In this document: in pieces, positions 7,765-14,797 of the stretch | Layout of the letters: every line of letters begins with the position of its first letter | How positions within the stretch are numbered: the stretch's first letter is position 1 | NCBI GenBank assembly: GCA_002337525.1 | Contig: DDGG01000028.1 | Coordinates: forward strand, 27,070 to 56,298 | Direction of reading: 5' to 3' | DNA from: Alphaproteobacteria bacterium UBA1908 | Lineage (GTDB): Bacteria > Pseudomonadota > Alphaproteobacteria > Caedimonadales > UBA1908 | DNA: 29,229 nucleotides | Made by a program: the position numbers and the translations under genes | The notes under the pieces: generated by a model | Seen by the model: the letters and a program-made list of their open reading frames with translations, nothing else | Told to the model about the DNA's origin: nothing | Databases searched by the model: none

Positions 7765-8754
7765 TTAGGACGCTTTGAGTTTTTTGACACTATTCCAGGA
7801 AACAATATCTTGGGAGCTAATTTGAATAAAGCCCTGTCCAAAAACAGTATAAAAGCTTTTTTTCTCCCCCTTAAGAACAATAGGTTCGTGGAGAAAATTT
7901 TTTAACTCATTTGTCTCAAGATAAGGGGCTTTAAAAGGATTGTAATAACAGGGAACGAAATCCCGCTTTTCAAGAGCAAGAATATATTCAGGTTCCAGGG
8001 CTTCGACGCACCTGGATTCAAGAAAGGCATTTATAAGGCCATCATCCAAAGTAATGAGAGAATATAGTTTTTGATCTGGCCCGACCATTAAAAAGCTTCC
8101 TGTGCTTTCTGCCAGATAGAATTCCTGAATACGATCCTTTTCTATCAGTTGATTAAAATAGTGAATAAAAACAGGGTCTACGAGTGCCGTAGATTCGGGA
8201 CGTTTTTTAAGAGTTTGGAGAGGAAAATAAAATAATTCACGGAAATAATCTTGCTGTGCTCTGATAACAGCATCCTGGAGTTGTTCCTGAAAATTGGGAG
8301 CGTGCTTACGAATATAAGAACAAATAAGACCTTTATTAAAGGCTTCTACGGCAACGTTTTCGTCGGCAACACCTGTTAACAGAATTTTTTTTACAAAAGG
8401 GTTTTCAATTTTTTTACATAAATCTATCCCATTCATGCCAGGCATTTCATAATCAACTACCAGAACTGAAACCTGCTCAAATCTTTTGGGTGATTTTAAT
8501 TCTCGCAGTAGGCATCGAGGACTAAAGCTTAGGCTATCCCCCTCAAATCCTTCATCACAGGCGGCAAGACGATCAACAAAAGTTTCCCGATATTGATCCT
8601 GGTTAATGAAGGCAAGCCCTTCATGGGCATCATGGAAAGCTTTGTGGGGCTTGTCCTCAAGGTCGAGACCTGGCACAAGGTTTTTAAGCATGAAGAAATC
8701 ATCATCTATCAGAACAACAGTTGTCGGATAAAAGCAAGGCATGATTGGTGTCAT
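7765..8754 (-). CDS. LqsR-like response regulator, copy 1 (receiver plus unknown output domain)
   Basis: 329 residues. Seen: VVLIDDD near residue 13 (acidic pocket), VLVVDYEMPGMNG with the likely phospho-acceptor Asp101, KKILLTGVAD near 128 (conserved Thr), and CSYIRKHAP near 150 where the conserved Lys is expected. The acceptor normally lies near residue 55; about 45 residues are inserted between the acidic pair and D101. From memory, Legionella LqsR also carries its acceptor near residue 108, an unusual match. Residues ~165-329 form an output domain I do not recognise, with no helix-turn-helix seen; its conserved blocks are FPLQTLKKRPESTALVDPVF and VPCYYNPFKAPYLET. It has its own ribosome site (GAAGGAAG) and lies 353 nt downstream of its paralogue, behind a possible separate promoter. 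Confidence 0.75.
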   Translation of the reverse strand: MTPIMPCFYPTTVVLIDDDFFMLKNLVPGLDLEDKPHKAFHDAHEGLAFINQDQYRETFVDRLAACDEGFEGDSLSFSPRCLLRELKSPKRFEQVSVLVVDYEMPGMNGIDLCKKIENPFVKKILLTGVADENVAVEAFNKGLICSYIRKHAPNFQEQLQDAVIRAQQDYFRELFYFPLQTLKKRPESTALVDPVFIHYFNQLIEKDRIQEFYLAESTGSFLMVGPDQKLYSLITLDDGLINAFLESRCVEALEPEYILALEKRDFVPCYYNPFKAPYLETNELKNFLHEPIVLKGEKKSFYTVFGQGFIQISSQDIVSWNSVKKLKAS

Positions 8755-8772
8755 TTATCTCTTCCTTCTCTT

Positions 8773-8798
8773 AAGGGGGGACTGGAATCTCCCCTTTT
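8773..8798 (+). terminator. GC-stem hairpin followed by T5
   Basis: AAGGGGGGA at 8773-8781 pairs with TCTCCCCTT (near-complementary) and is followed by TTTTT on the plus strand, the form of an intrinsic terminator. No plus-strand gene ends here. Read on the minus strand it is a leader hairpin a few nucleotides upstream of the ribosome site of regulator copy 1, without a U-tract, so a role in translation control is an alternative. Confidence 0.4.
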
Positions 8799-9064
8799 TG
8801 GCATATTGATTATAAGGGCCATATATTTGATGGATTGTAAGGTGGGCTACATATTACCATGCGCATTTCTAACAGTTTTTTTTGAAATAAAAGTCAAAGA
8901 GTTACTCCTTACTGGTGCCAACAAATAATTTATAATGCCGGCTGCTTACCCAATAAAAAATTTTGGGTTCCTATCATAGTTTTTTGCTCTCAACAAAAGA
9001 AAGCCTTGATGACCCCGCTTGTTAATACTTATAAAAAGGACACGGTGGCTATACTTATGAAAAA

Positions 9065-9093
9065 CTTTATGCCAAAAAGGAATTGCCTGTCAA
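9065..9093 (-). promoter_or_regulatory. possible promoter for regulator copy 1
   Basis: On the minus strand a perfect TTGACA (9093-9088) is followed, after 16-17 nt, by CATAAA or ATAAAG (9071-9065). It would give copy 1 a leader of about 300 nt and expression independent of the kinase. The -10 is weak. Confidence 0.4.
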
Positions 9094-9107
9094 TGGAGCA
9101 ACAGGAT

Positions 9108-10079
9108 CTAGATATGGTGCCATGTAGTAATATCCTGGGCTGTTATGTCAATATATCCTTGACCAAAAACACAGTAAAAGGTTTTTTGATGCCCCTTGAG
9201 AACAGTTGGTTTCCTGAGGAAGTTTTTCAAATTGTCTGTTTCAAGGTAAGGTGCCCTGAAAGGGTTATAATAGCAGGGCATAAGCTCTCGTTTTTCAAGC
9301 GATTTGATTTTCTCTGGCGTTAATGTGTCCCTGCTTTTTGAATTAAGATAAGCGTCTATCAGCCCCTCATCCAGGGTGATTAATGAATACAGTTTCTTAT
9401 CGGCCCCTATCATAAGGAAGCTGCCTGTACCCTCTACTAAATAGTATTCCTGAATATGGTGTTTTGTGACAAGTCTGTTAAATTCAGTGATAAAAACCGG
9501 ATCGACCAAGGCTGTTGATTCGGGACGCTTTCTAAGGGTTTGGAGAGGAAAATGAAATAACTCCTGGAAGTACTTGTGTCGAACCTGGGGAACGATTTGT
9601 TGTAACAGCATTGGAAACTCGGGGTCATGCTTGCGAACGTAACGATCAATCATGCCTTTGTTAAAAGCCTCGACAGCAATGTTTTCATCAGCAACACCGG
9701 TCAGTAAAATCTTTTTAATAAAAGGGTTTTCAATTTTTTCACACAGATCTAATCCCTTTATACCAGGCATTTCATAATCAACCACTAAAACAGAAATTTG
9801 GCCAAATCGATCAGCAGATTTAAGTTCTGGCACTAAATGGCGAGGATTAAAGCTGAGGCTATCTCCTTCCATACTTTCGTCAGAGGTTGAAAGCTTGTCA
9901 ACAAAGGTTTCTCGATATTGGTCCTTGTTAATAAAATCAAGACCTTCATGTGGATTGTTAAAAATAGAATAGGGAGTCCCCCGCAACCCCAGAGACTGTA
10001 CTAATTGTCGAAGTGTTTTTAAATTATCATCAATCAGAACCGTTGTTGTCGGATGAAAATAGGGGGAAACTGGCGTCAT
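9108..10079 (-). CDS. LqsR-like response regulator, copy 2 (receiver plus unknown output domain)
   Basis: 323 residues, collinear with copy 1 along its whole length (35 of the first 60 residues are identical by eye). The acidic pair is in VLIDDN near residue 14. The acceptor is again Asp101 in VLVVDYEMPGIKG, the conserved Thr is in KKILLTGVAD, and the expected Lys region reads DRYVRKHDP. The same inserted segment (residues ~50-92, with YRETFVDKLS and EGDSLSFNPR) and the same C-terminal domain are present, including FPLQTLRKRPESTALVDPVF and MPCYYNPFRAPYLET. Its ATG lies 29 nt after the kinase stop, so kinase and copy 2 form an operon and are the likely cognate pair. Lack of a recognisable DNA-binding motif suggests output by protein interaction or an unrecognised activity. 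Confidence 0.77.
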   Translation of the reverse strand: MTPVSPYFHPTTTVLIDDNLKTLRQLVQSLGLRGTPYSIFNNPHEGLDFINKDQYRETFVDKLSTSDESMEGDSLSFNPRHLVPELKSADRFGQISVLVVDYEMPGIKGLDLCEKIENPFIKKILLTGVADENIAVEAFNKGMIDRYVRKHDPEFPMLLQQIVPQVRHKYFQELFHFPLQTLRKRPESTALVDPVFITEFNRLVTKHHIQEYYLVEGTGSFLMIGADKKLYSLITLDEGLIDAYLNSKSRDTLTPEKIKSLEKRELMPCYYNPFRAPYLETDNLKNFLRKPTVLKGHQKTFYCVFGQGYIDITAQDITTWHHI

Positions 10080-10108
10080 AAGAACCTCAACACTGAATAT
10101 TACTTATT

Positions 10109-11416
10109 TTATTGTACACTTACTTTCTTTATTTTTGGAAAAGACAGGGTAAACGTTGTGTGTTCTCCAAATAAGGAGGCCACCTTAATAGTTCCCCCCA
10201 TACTTTCTATTGCTTTTTTACAAAACGAAAGACCAATACCCGTCCCATGGGGACGTTGTGAATAGAACGGTGTAAAAAGTTTTGAAAGTCGATATTTTTC
10301 AATCCCTGGTCCTGTGTCCTTGAAAATAACCTTGTGGCAGGTTTCATCAGAACGCAGGGTGATAAAGATCTCGCCTTTTCCTGCAGCCTGAATAAAATAC
10401 AGGCTGTTTTTTAAAAGGTTAAAAAAGATATGCATGATAAGGTCCCGGTTTCCTTTGAAATCAAAATCATTTTCAATGTTGATATGGACCTTGTTTTTTT
10501 CATGGGGGTTAAAGGCAAAGGCTTGCAGGGTGTGTTCCAGGGATTGCCGCATCGAAAGAACTTTTCGGGGGATATTGTCAAAATCCTGCTTCAGATTTGC
10601 CAGCAAAAGATTGATTAAGTTTTGGCTATCTTTTGCTGTTTCAACAAGATCCTGTGAAATATCATACACATCTTTGATATCTTCCTGTGAATCAGGATCA
10701 AGAGGGCCTTTTTTTACAAAAGCCTTTTCAATCAGACCCATTTTCTGACGCAAGTTAACCCCCATCATCATAACATTCGCCAGGGGGGTTCGCATTTCAT
10801 GGGCAATGGCACCACTTTGTAGTTTTAAGTTTTCTAAAGCCACTCTAATTTCTTCCTGTGTTTTGCGTCTATAGGAAAACAGAGCACCATAAATCAGTAG
10901 ACTAATAAAACTTGTTGTAAATATGGGTAATTTCTCAGAATATACAATGATATCTGTTGTGAAATAGTAAAGCAACCAGCCTCCTATAGCGCCTATGAAA
11001 AGTAATATTAAAGCTGTTATCCAATCAAAAATAATCAGAAGAAATCCAGTTGCAAGTAAAGCGTTTAGAGACCATAAGTAATCAAAGTTATTCTTGAAAA
11101 CCATGAATGAAAAAAAGAAGGGCTGGTTAATTGTAACGACTAGAAACCAGAATAAATAATAAAGAAATATAGGGATTTCAACAACTCTTTTTATAACAAA
11201 AAGGCCAAGGAACATCAAAATAAGAACGATCGAAAGAACCCTCAATTGAGTATCTGTATGATATGGGTCAATGGCAACGATTGGATTGATAAAAACAAAT
11301 AACAGATAGCCTGATAAAGCTAGAAAACAATAAATAACAAATAGATGTTCGCACGTTTGGGCAACATTAATAACTTTTTGCCGGGTAAATTCATAAATAT
11401 TTTTCACTAAATTCAA
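10109..11416 (-). CDS. CqsS/LqsS-like six-helix sensor histidine kinase (putative alpha-hydroxyketone receptor)
   Basis: 435 residues. Six hydrophobic segments lie within residues ~24-182 and no periplasmic domain is present. The kinase core has the H box SGAIAHEMRTPLANV (His206), the N box FFNLLKNSLYF near 343, G1 DTGPGI, an F box LFTPFYS, and G2 GTGIGLSFCKKAIESMGGT. The protein ends in LSFPKIKK with no receiver, as in LqsS and unlike hybrid CqsS. The membrane part aligns with Vibrio CqsS as I recall it: PFFFSFMVFKNNFDYLWSLN against PFFFAFMMLMNDWSTIWAMS. Trp104, reported in the CqsS ligand pocket, is kept as Trp115, while Ser107 is replaced by Asn118. The start may be TTG 11416 or GTG 11407. 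Ligand sensing is inferred. No CqsA/LqsA synthase is in the window. Confidence 0.82.
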   Translation of the reverse strand: MNLVKNIYEFTRQKVINVAQTCEHLFVIYCFLALSGYLLFVFINPIVAIDPYHTDTQLRVLSIVLILMFLGLFVIKRVVEIPIFLYYLFWFLVVTINQPFFFSFMVFKNNFDYLWSLNALLATGFLLIIFDWITALILLFIGAIGGWLLYYFTTDIIVYSEKLPIFTTSFISLLIYGALFSYRRKTQEEIRVALENLKLQSGAIAHEMRTPLANVMMMGVNLRQKMGLIEKAFVKKGPLDPDSQEDIKDVYDISQDLVETAKDSQNLINLLLANLKQDFDNIPRKVLSMRQSLEHTLQAFAFNPHEKNKVHINIENDFDFKGNRDLIMHIFFNLLKNSLYFIQAAGKGEIFITLRSDETCHKVIFKDTGPGIEKYRLSKLFTPFYSQRPHGTGIGLSFCKKAIESMGGTIKVASLFGEHTTFTLSFPKIKKVSVQ

Positions 11417-11456
11417 AATTTATACACCCTTCCCAAAAAAGAAAATATTAACGAAA

Positions 11457-11483
11457 AGTATACTTTATTGTGCGCCTTATCAA
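11457..11483 (-). promoter_or_regulatory. candidate promoter of the kinase-regulator operon
   Basis: On the minus strand TTGATA (11483-11478) is followed, after 15 or 17 nt, by the overlapping -10 candidates TATACT (11462-11457) and TACTTT (11460-11455). It lies in the 87-nt gap between the methyltransferase stop and the kinase start. Confidence 0.5.
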
Positions 11484-11503
11484 GGGCTTTGTAAACTTTT
11501 TCT

Positions 11504-12367
11504 CTAAACACCATTTTTACAGCAAAGTGTGTAAAAGTCAGCATACTGATATTGATGATAATCTGCAAAAAGATCCACTTTGGGGTTTACGTGAATTAAT
11601 TTTGATTCAATAAGCGTTAGACCGCAGGAGTATAGCCACTGTTCTGCTTCTTTTGTTGTTTTCCATTCCATATAATGTTCAGGCGTAATATCACCGATAG
11701 GTAATGAAAGGAGAAAATAGGCGTGGTCTGGAGAGTGTGAAATATGCTTTTTAAGATATAAAGTGCATTCTTTTACATGTTCAATGGAGCTCTGAAAAAC
11801 ATACAAATCCTGGTTGGGCACTATCATACCGGTATTCATATCAAATTTCTTAAAAGTTACATTCTTTTGCCATTTCTCTGGGGCCCAGATATTAAAAAGA
11901 GATTTTGCAAAAGTCTCGGCAGAATCGTCAATATCACACAAGGTTAAATGGCTTGGAAAATCTCCTTGTACAAGATATTTCATGTAGGAGGAAGGAACTC
12001 CAAAACCCATATCAGCAATGCGCCTAGGCTTTAATTTCTTGATAAAAGATAAAGCTGTTTTTTGACGTTCAATATGCCAGCTTCCGGAAAGTAAGTTATG
12101 CATATGCAAAACATATCTTAATGCAAGTGACTGATATGTTTCATTACTATTTTTCGAGATATCAAGATCATAATCAATATATGCCTTTATGATTTCTTCT
12201 TTTGAAAGGCATAAGTCATCACGTAAGCATTTTAGGGAAGTTTTCAGATTTTTGTCTTCTAAAATTGAGGCGGATGCTTGCTTAAGAAGTATTTTTTTTT
12301 CGGCCATATATTCATCTGAAAAGGGCTCAGGATTCTTAAGGGCAGAGCAAAACTGATTGAAAGACAT
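11504..12367 (-). CDS. SAM-dependent methyltransferase-like protein
   Basis: About 287 residues. The central part has a class I methyltransferase core: motif I RRIADMGFGVPSSYMKYL, where ADMGFG replaces the usual DxGxGxG, followed by LTLCDIDDSAETF as the acidic end of strand beta-2 and DLYVFQSSIEHVKE near the catalytic side. About 110 helical residues precede the core. Substrate unknown. I choose ATG 12367 over the in-frame GTG 12394 because the best promoter (-10 at 12397-12402) would start transcription near 12390, inside the longer form. It is upstream of the sensor kinase on the same strand, separated by 87 nt, and could modify a signal or be unrelated. Confidence 0.65.
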   Translation of the reverse strand: MSFNQFCSALKNPEPFSDEYMAEKKILLKQASASILEDKNLKTSLKCLRDDLCLSKEEIIKAYIDYDLDISKNSNETYQSLALRYVLHMHNLLSGSWHIERQKTALSFIKKLKPRRIADMGFGVPSSYMKYLVQGDFPSHLTLCDIDDSAETFAKSLFNIWAPEKWQKNVTFKKFDMNTGMIVPNQDLYVFQSSIEHVKECTLYLKKHISHSPDHAYFLLSLPIGDITPEHYMEWKTTKEAEQWLYSCGLTLIESKLIHVNPKVDLFADYHQYQYADFYTLCCKNGV

Positions 12368-12396
12368 ATAAATTTTTTGATAAAGATAAACCACAA

Positions 12397-12427
12397 ATTA
12401 TACTAGCTGATTTCGCCTCTTAGTCAA
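12397..12427 (-). promoter_or_regulatory. promoter of the methyltransferase gene
   Basis: On the minus strand TTGACT (12427-12422) precedes a perfect TATAAT (12402-12397) with a 19-nt spacer. The overlapping TAGTAT gives a 16-nt spacer. The predicted transcript start near 12390 leaves a short leader before ATG 12367. Confidence 0.6.
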
Positions 12428-12484
12428 GAGATGGATCGCGAAAGAAACAAGCAACTTTGTTTCTTCAGAATGCCACTATAAAAC

Positions 12485-12724
12485 TTAAAGCCTTGAATGG
12501 GTCCCATCGCAAAAAGGGGCTTTTTTTGTGGCTTTGCATCCGCAAAGATAAACAGTTTTTGATTTTTGTGCTGTCCAGGAAAGGCTTTTAAAGCCCGAAC
12601 CACGATGAGTTCCATCACAAAAAGGCTGTTTGGCACTTTTACCACATGTGCACCAATAATATGTTTTACCCTCTTCAACATCTACTTTGCAGGGGGCTTT
12701 TTGGGGACATTCTGGTTGTGGCAT
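12485..12724 (-). CDS. double-CDGSH iron-sulfur protein
   Basis: 79 residues with two copies of the [2Fe-2S]-binding CDGSH signature. The first is CTCGKSAKQPFCDGTH (Cys25, Cys27, Cys36, His40). The second is CGCKATKKAPFCDGTH (Cys61, Cys63, Cys72, His76). Each therefore has the complete 3Cys-1His ligand set. Eukaryotic relatives (mitoNEET family) take part in redox sensing and Fe-S transfer. Bacterial tandem forms are small soluble proteins of unproven role. There is no membrane anchor. It is divergent from rnhA across 78 nt and appears to be a single-gene unit. Confidence 0.9.
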   Translation of the reverse strand: MPQPECPQKAPCKVDVEEGKTYYWCTCGKSAKQPFCDGTHRGSGFKSLSWTAQKSKTVYLCGCKATKKAPFCDGTHSRL

Positions 12725-12802
12725 GTGACATCTCCATTTACCAACGACGAAAAATCAAGTATCAGGATAAGCGTATCTTTAATAACGTCAAGGTTATAAA
12801 TA

Positions 12803-13261
12803 ATGTCGAGCAAAAAAATTCAGATTTTTACAGACGGAGCCTGTAGTGGCAACCCGGGGCCGGGCGGATGGGGGGCCTTAATCCGAACTCATGATGGCGA
12901 GCAGGAGCTTTATGGGGGAGCGCCGGAAACAACTAATAATCGTATGGAAATGCAAGCTGCTATTGAGGCTCTTAGAAAAATTCCTGCCGGATCAGAGGTT
13001 GAGCTTTGTACTGACAGTAATTACCTGAAAGACGGCATGACATCCTGGCTTGCTAAATGGAAGCAAAATGGATGGCGAACAGCTTCAAAGGCTCCTGTTA
13101 AAAACCAGGATTTATGGCAGGAACTGGATCAATTGTGTGCGCAACATACACTCCATTGGGTATGGGTCAAGGGCCACAGCGGCCATCCGGAGAATGAACG
13201 CGCAGATACACTGGCCCGCAATGCTATCGTGCAATTGATGATGAAGACCCATACTTCGTAA
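12803..13261 (+). CDS. rnhA: ribonuclease HI
   Basis: 152 residues, the typical length. RNase HI cleaves the RNA of RNA-DNA hybrids, including R-loops and lagging-strand primers. The catalytic carboxylates are all present: Asp in IFTDGACSGNPGPGGWG, Glu in NNRMEMQAAIEAL, Asp in LCTDSNYLKDGM, and Asp in ENERADTLAR. The handle region is seen as WKQNGWRTASKAPVKNQDLW, and the catalytic His loop as VKGHSGHPENERAD. Translation begins at the ATG of MSSKKIQ. The 3' end converges on tssE across a palindromic repeat. Confidence 0.96.
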   Translation: MSSKKIQIFTDGACSGNPGPGGWGALIRTHDGEQELYGGAPETTNNRMEMQAAIEALRKIPAGSEVELCTDSNYLKDGMTSWLAKWKQNGWRTASKAPVKNQDLWQELDQLCAQHTLHWVWVKGHSGHPENERADTLARNAIVQLMMKTHTS

Positions 13262-13607
13262 TCATAAAGAACGGCACTATGTGTTTGTCATTGGAGAGAA
13301 GCAATTAAACAGCCTCTCCTCCCATTACTCAGCAGGCGTTTTCACTCTCCCATTGTCATTCAGAAGGCACCTCCCACCTATCCGTCATTCAGAAGGAGTG
13401 AAGCGACTGAAGAATCCAGTACCCTTTTTCTGCAAAGCTCCGGCCCTTTGAAGTCTGGATCCTGACGCTCGACGTTGTCTCGCTCTGGATGACGGGGGAA
13501 GTAAACGGGTCTCCTCTGGATGACATAGAAATAAAAGGGTCTCATTACGATGAGATAGCGAGCTTCTGGATAGTGGAGCAAAAACCCATAGTTTGAGACT
13601 TTTGATG
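13262..13607. repeat. dispersed palindromic repeat element between rnhA and tssE
   Basis: The core at 13382-13498 has a left arm CCGTCATTCAGAAGGAG and a right arm CTCTGGATGACGGGGG, which are near reverse complements, with internal half-sites AGAATCCAG and CTGGATCCTGACG also in inverted order. Extra head and tail fragments (GTCATTCAG at 13355, CTGGATGAC at 13515, TTCTGGATAG near 13564) show nested insertion or partial duplication. The same sequence family forms the array at 23139-23553. It occupies the 3'-3' gap of a convergent gene pair, the usual niche of REP/MITE-like elements, and could form a long hairpin in both transcripts. Open frames here are by-products of the repeat. Confidence 0.8.
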
Positions 13608-14102
13608 TTAACGTGTAAAAAGATTTTCAATTGCAAGGGGAAAGTTCAAGCGCTCCCGAACGTCATCAATCACAATATCTCCGGAGATACCGACCTGGAC
13701 ACCCAGGATTGATTTATCAATCTCTGATACCCGCACCCGCGGATTTTGCAGACGAGGCTCATAATATCGAATCGTTTCTTCAATACGCCTTGCAATCTGG
13801 TGAATATAAAAATCACTGCCAGCTTCAAACCATGAAAAATCACCAAGACCAAAATAAATGGGTAGGGCATAGTCTGCGAGCTGATCATCAGTTGGTTTTT
13901 CAGCCTGACGTTTTGAAGTAGGACGTGTGTTTAAAATCAAAGTGAGTTCAGAAAGAATAGATTCTTTTAACTCCTCAAAATTGAGTTTGTAGTAAGGAGT
14001 AACTTCCCTGTCTTTGTTGGGCTCTAAATCCGTTAAACGATCAAAAAGGGGCGCAAGCGCCCCTTTCACATGTTTTTCTCTTTTGTTTAAAGTCTGTGCC
14101 AC
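13608..14102 (-). CDS. tssE: type VI secretion baseplate protein TssE (gp25-like)
   Basis: 164 residues. TssE is the gp25-like wedge component that joins the baseplate to the contractile sheath. Visible family features are ALAPLFDRLTDLEP near residue 15, ELTLILNTRP near 52, the YALPIYFGLGDFSWF block near 78, and the C-terminal IEETIRYYEPRLQNPRVRV, which carries the conserved E..I..YEPRL pattern of gp25-like proteins. Start is a GTG at 14102 preceded by AAGGAG at 9 nt. It follows the unknown hcp-slot gene by 28 nt and ends the visible T6SS operon. TssF, TssG and ClpV, often next, are absent here. Confidence 0.88.
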   Translation of the reverse strand: MAQTLNKREKHVKGALAPLFDRLTDLEPNKDREVTPYYKLNFEELKESILSELTLILNTRPTSKRQAEKPTDDQLADYALPIYFGLGDFSWFEAGSDFYIHQIARRIEETIRYYEPRLQNPRVRVSEIDKSILGVQVGISGDIVIDDVRERLNFPLAIENLFTR

Positions 14103-14130
14103 TTAGCACGTCTCCTTATTTAAGTATTGA

Positions 14131-14760
14131 CTATTCAGCACCTCCGCCACCACCTGGCGTGACAACAGAATGCCTAACATCATAAGTATACGAGTTCTGA
14201 CCGCCTTCAAGATTTGTTTGCTCGCGGCGAATTGTCTCACGAGAGAGTCTTTCAACTCTGGACTCAATAATAATGATGTCTTCAACCTGCTTGATCTGCT
14301 GAATCAGTGTATCATAAAAGTTTACTTTTTCAGCAACTTCATCCACAGTGCCCTGGTTCGTGAGTCGAACAAATTCGATACTTTCAACCAGGATACCCTG
14401 AATTGTAATCAGTTCAAGCTGAGGTGTCCAGATATCGTGCGGAATGGCAAAAATCAAATTTGAAATTCTGACACGAGAGCTGTCATACTTGTTGTTATCA
14501 ACAACGTTGGCATTTGTACGCCTTGTTACCGAATAATCGGGGTTCGTCATTGATCGACAATATTCCGGAAAGGTCTGGTTATTCGAATTCGTAAGAATTC
14601 CCCCTCCTTGAGAGGAAGTGACTTTCACCATCCACTCAGCTGTTTTGGCAGAATCGGAATATCGCTCTCCCGATAGACGTTGGTCACCATAACCACTCAT
14701 GGCGTCCCGCGCCCAGCGACGGAGCATTCCTTCTACATTTTGGTCATTTAATACTGACAT
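14131..14760 (-). CDS. uncharacterised T6SS protein in the hcp position
   Basis: 209 residues, between the sheath gene and tssE where hcp (tssD, the inner-tube protein) usually sits. I see no convincing Hcp signature: the usual ~160-residue Hcp pattern is missing and the protein is longer. The N-terminus (MSVLNDQNVEGMLRRWARDA) is helical. The middle has strand-like alternation around SSRVRISNLIFAIP and LELITIQGILVESIEF. A helix follows with NFYDTLIQQIKQVEDIIIIE, and the tail is glycine-rich (TPGGGGGAE). AAAGGAG precedes the ATG, giving strong translation as expected for a structural protein. It may be a diverged Hcp, a baseplate or tube adaptor, or a lineage-specific component. Role inferred from position only. 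Confidence 0.55.
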   Translation of the reverse strand: MSVLNDQNVEGMLRRWARDAMSGYGDQRLSGERYSDSAKTAEWMVKVTSSQGGGILTNSNNQTFPEYCRSMTNPDYSVTRRTNANVVDNNKYDSSRVRISNLIFAIPHDIWTPQLELITIQGILVESIEFVRLTNQGTVDEVAEKVNFYDTLIQQIKQVEDIIIIESRVERLSRETIRREQTNLEGGQNSYTYDVRHSVVTPGGGGGAE

Positions 14761-14797
14761 GTTTTTCTCCTTTAAACTGTGTTGCGTCCGTCATTTC

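Larger units (their letters stand above)
8755..9107. other. 353-nt gap between the tandem regulators
   Basis: This is probably the leader of copy 1 rather than coding sequence. It contains the candidate promoter at 9065-9093, a minus-strand TATAAT at 8809-8814 without a matching -35, and the hairpin at 8773-8798 just upstream of the ribosome site. Otherwise it is AT-rich with no supported gene. Confidence 0.5.

Noticed and set aside
9006..9323. Plus-strand frame over the 3' end of regulator copy 2
   Set aside because: Mostly the antisense of a well-supported gene; no homology features or ribosome site.
12424..12681. 85-codon minus-strand frame overlapping the CDGSH gene
   Set aside because: It runs in another frame over the intact double-CDGSH gene, whose cysteine motifs are unambiguous.
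13385..13636. Minus-strand open frames of 67 and 83 codons between tssE and rnhA
   Set aside because: They encode the CHPEE/RRAS-type peptides that arise from translating palindromic repeats, and one overlaps tssE. Considered repeat by-products.
14131..14760. Confident call of Hcp/TssD
   Set aside because: Only the position supports it. The sequence lacks a recognisable Hcp pattern and is about 45 residues too long, so it is left as uncharacterised.
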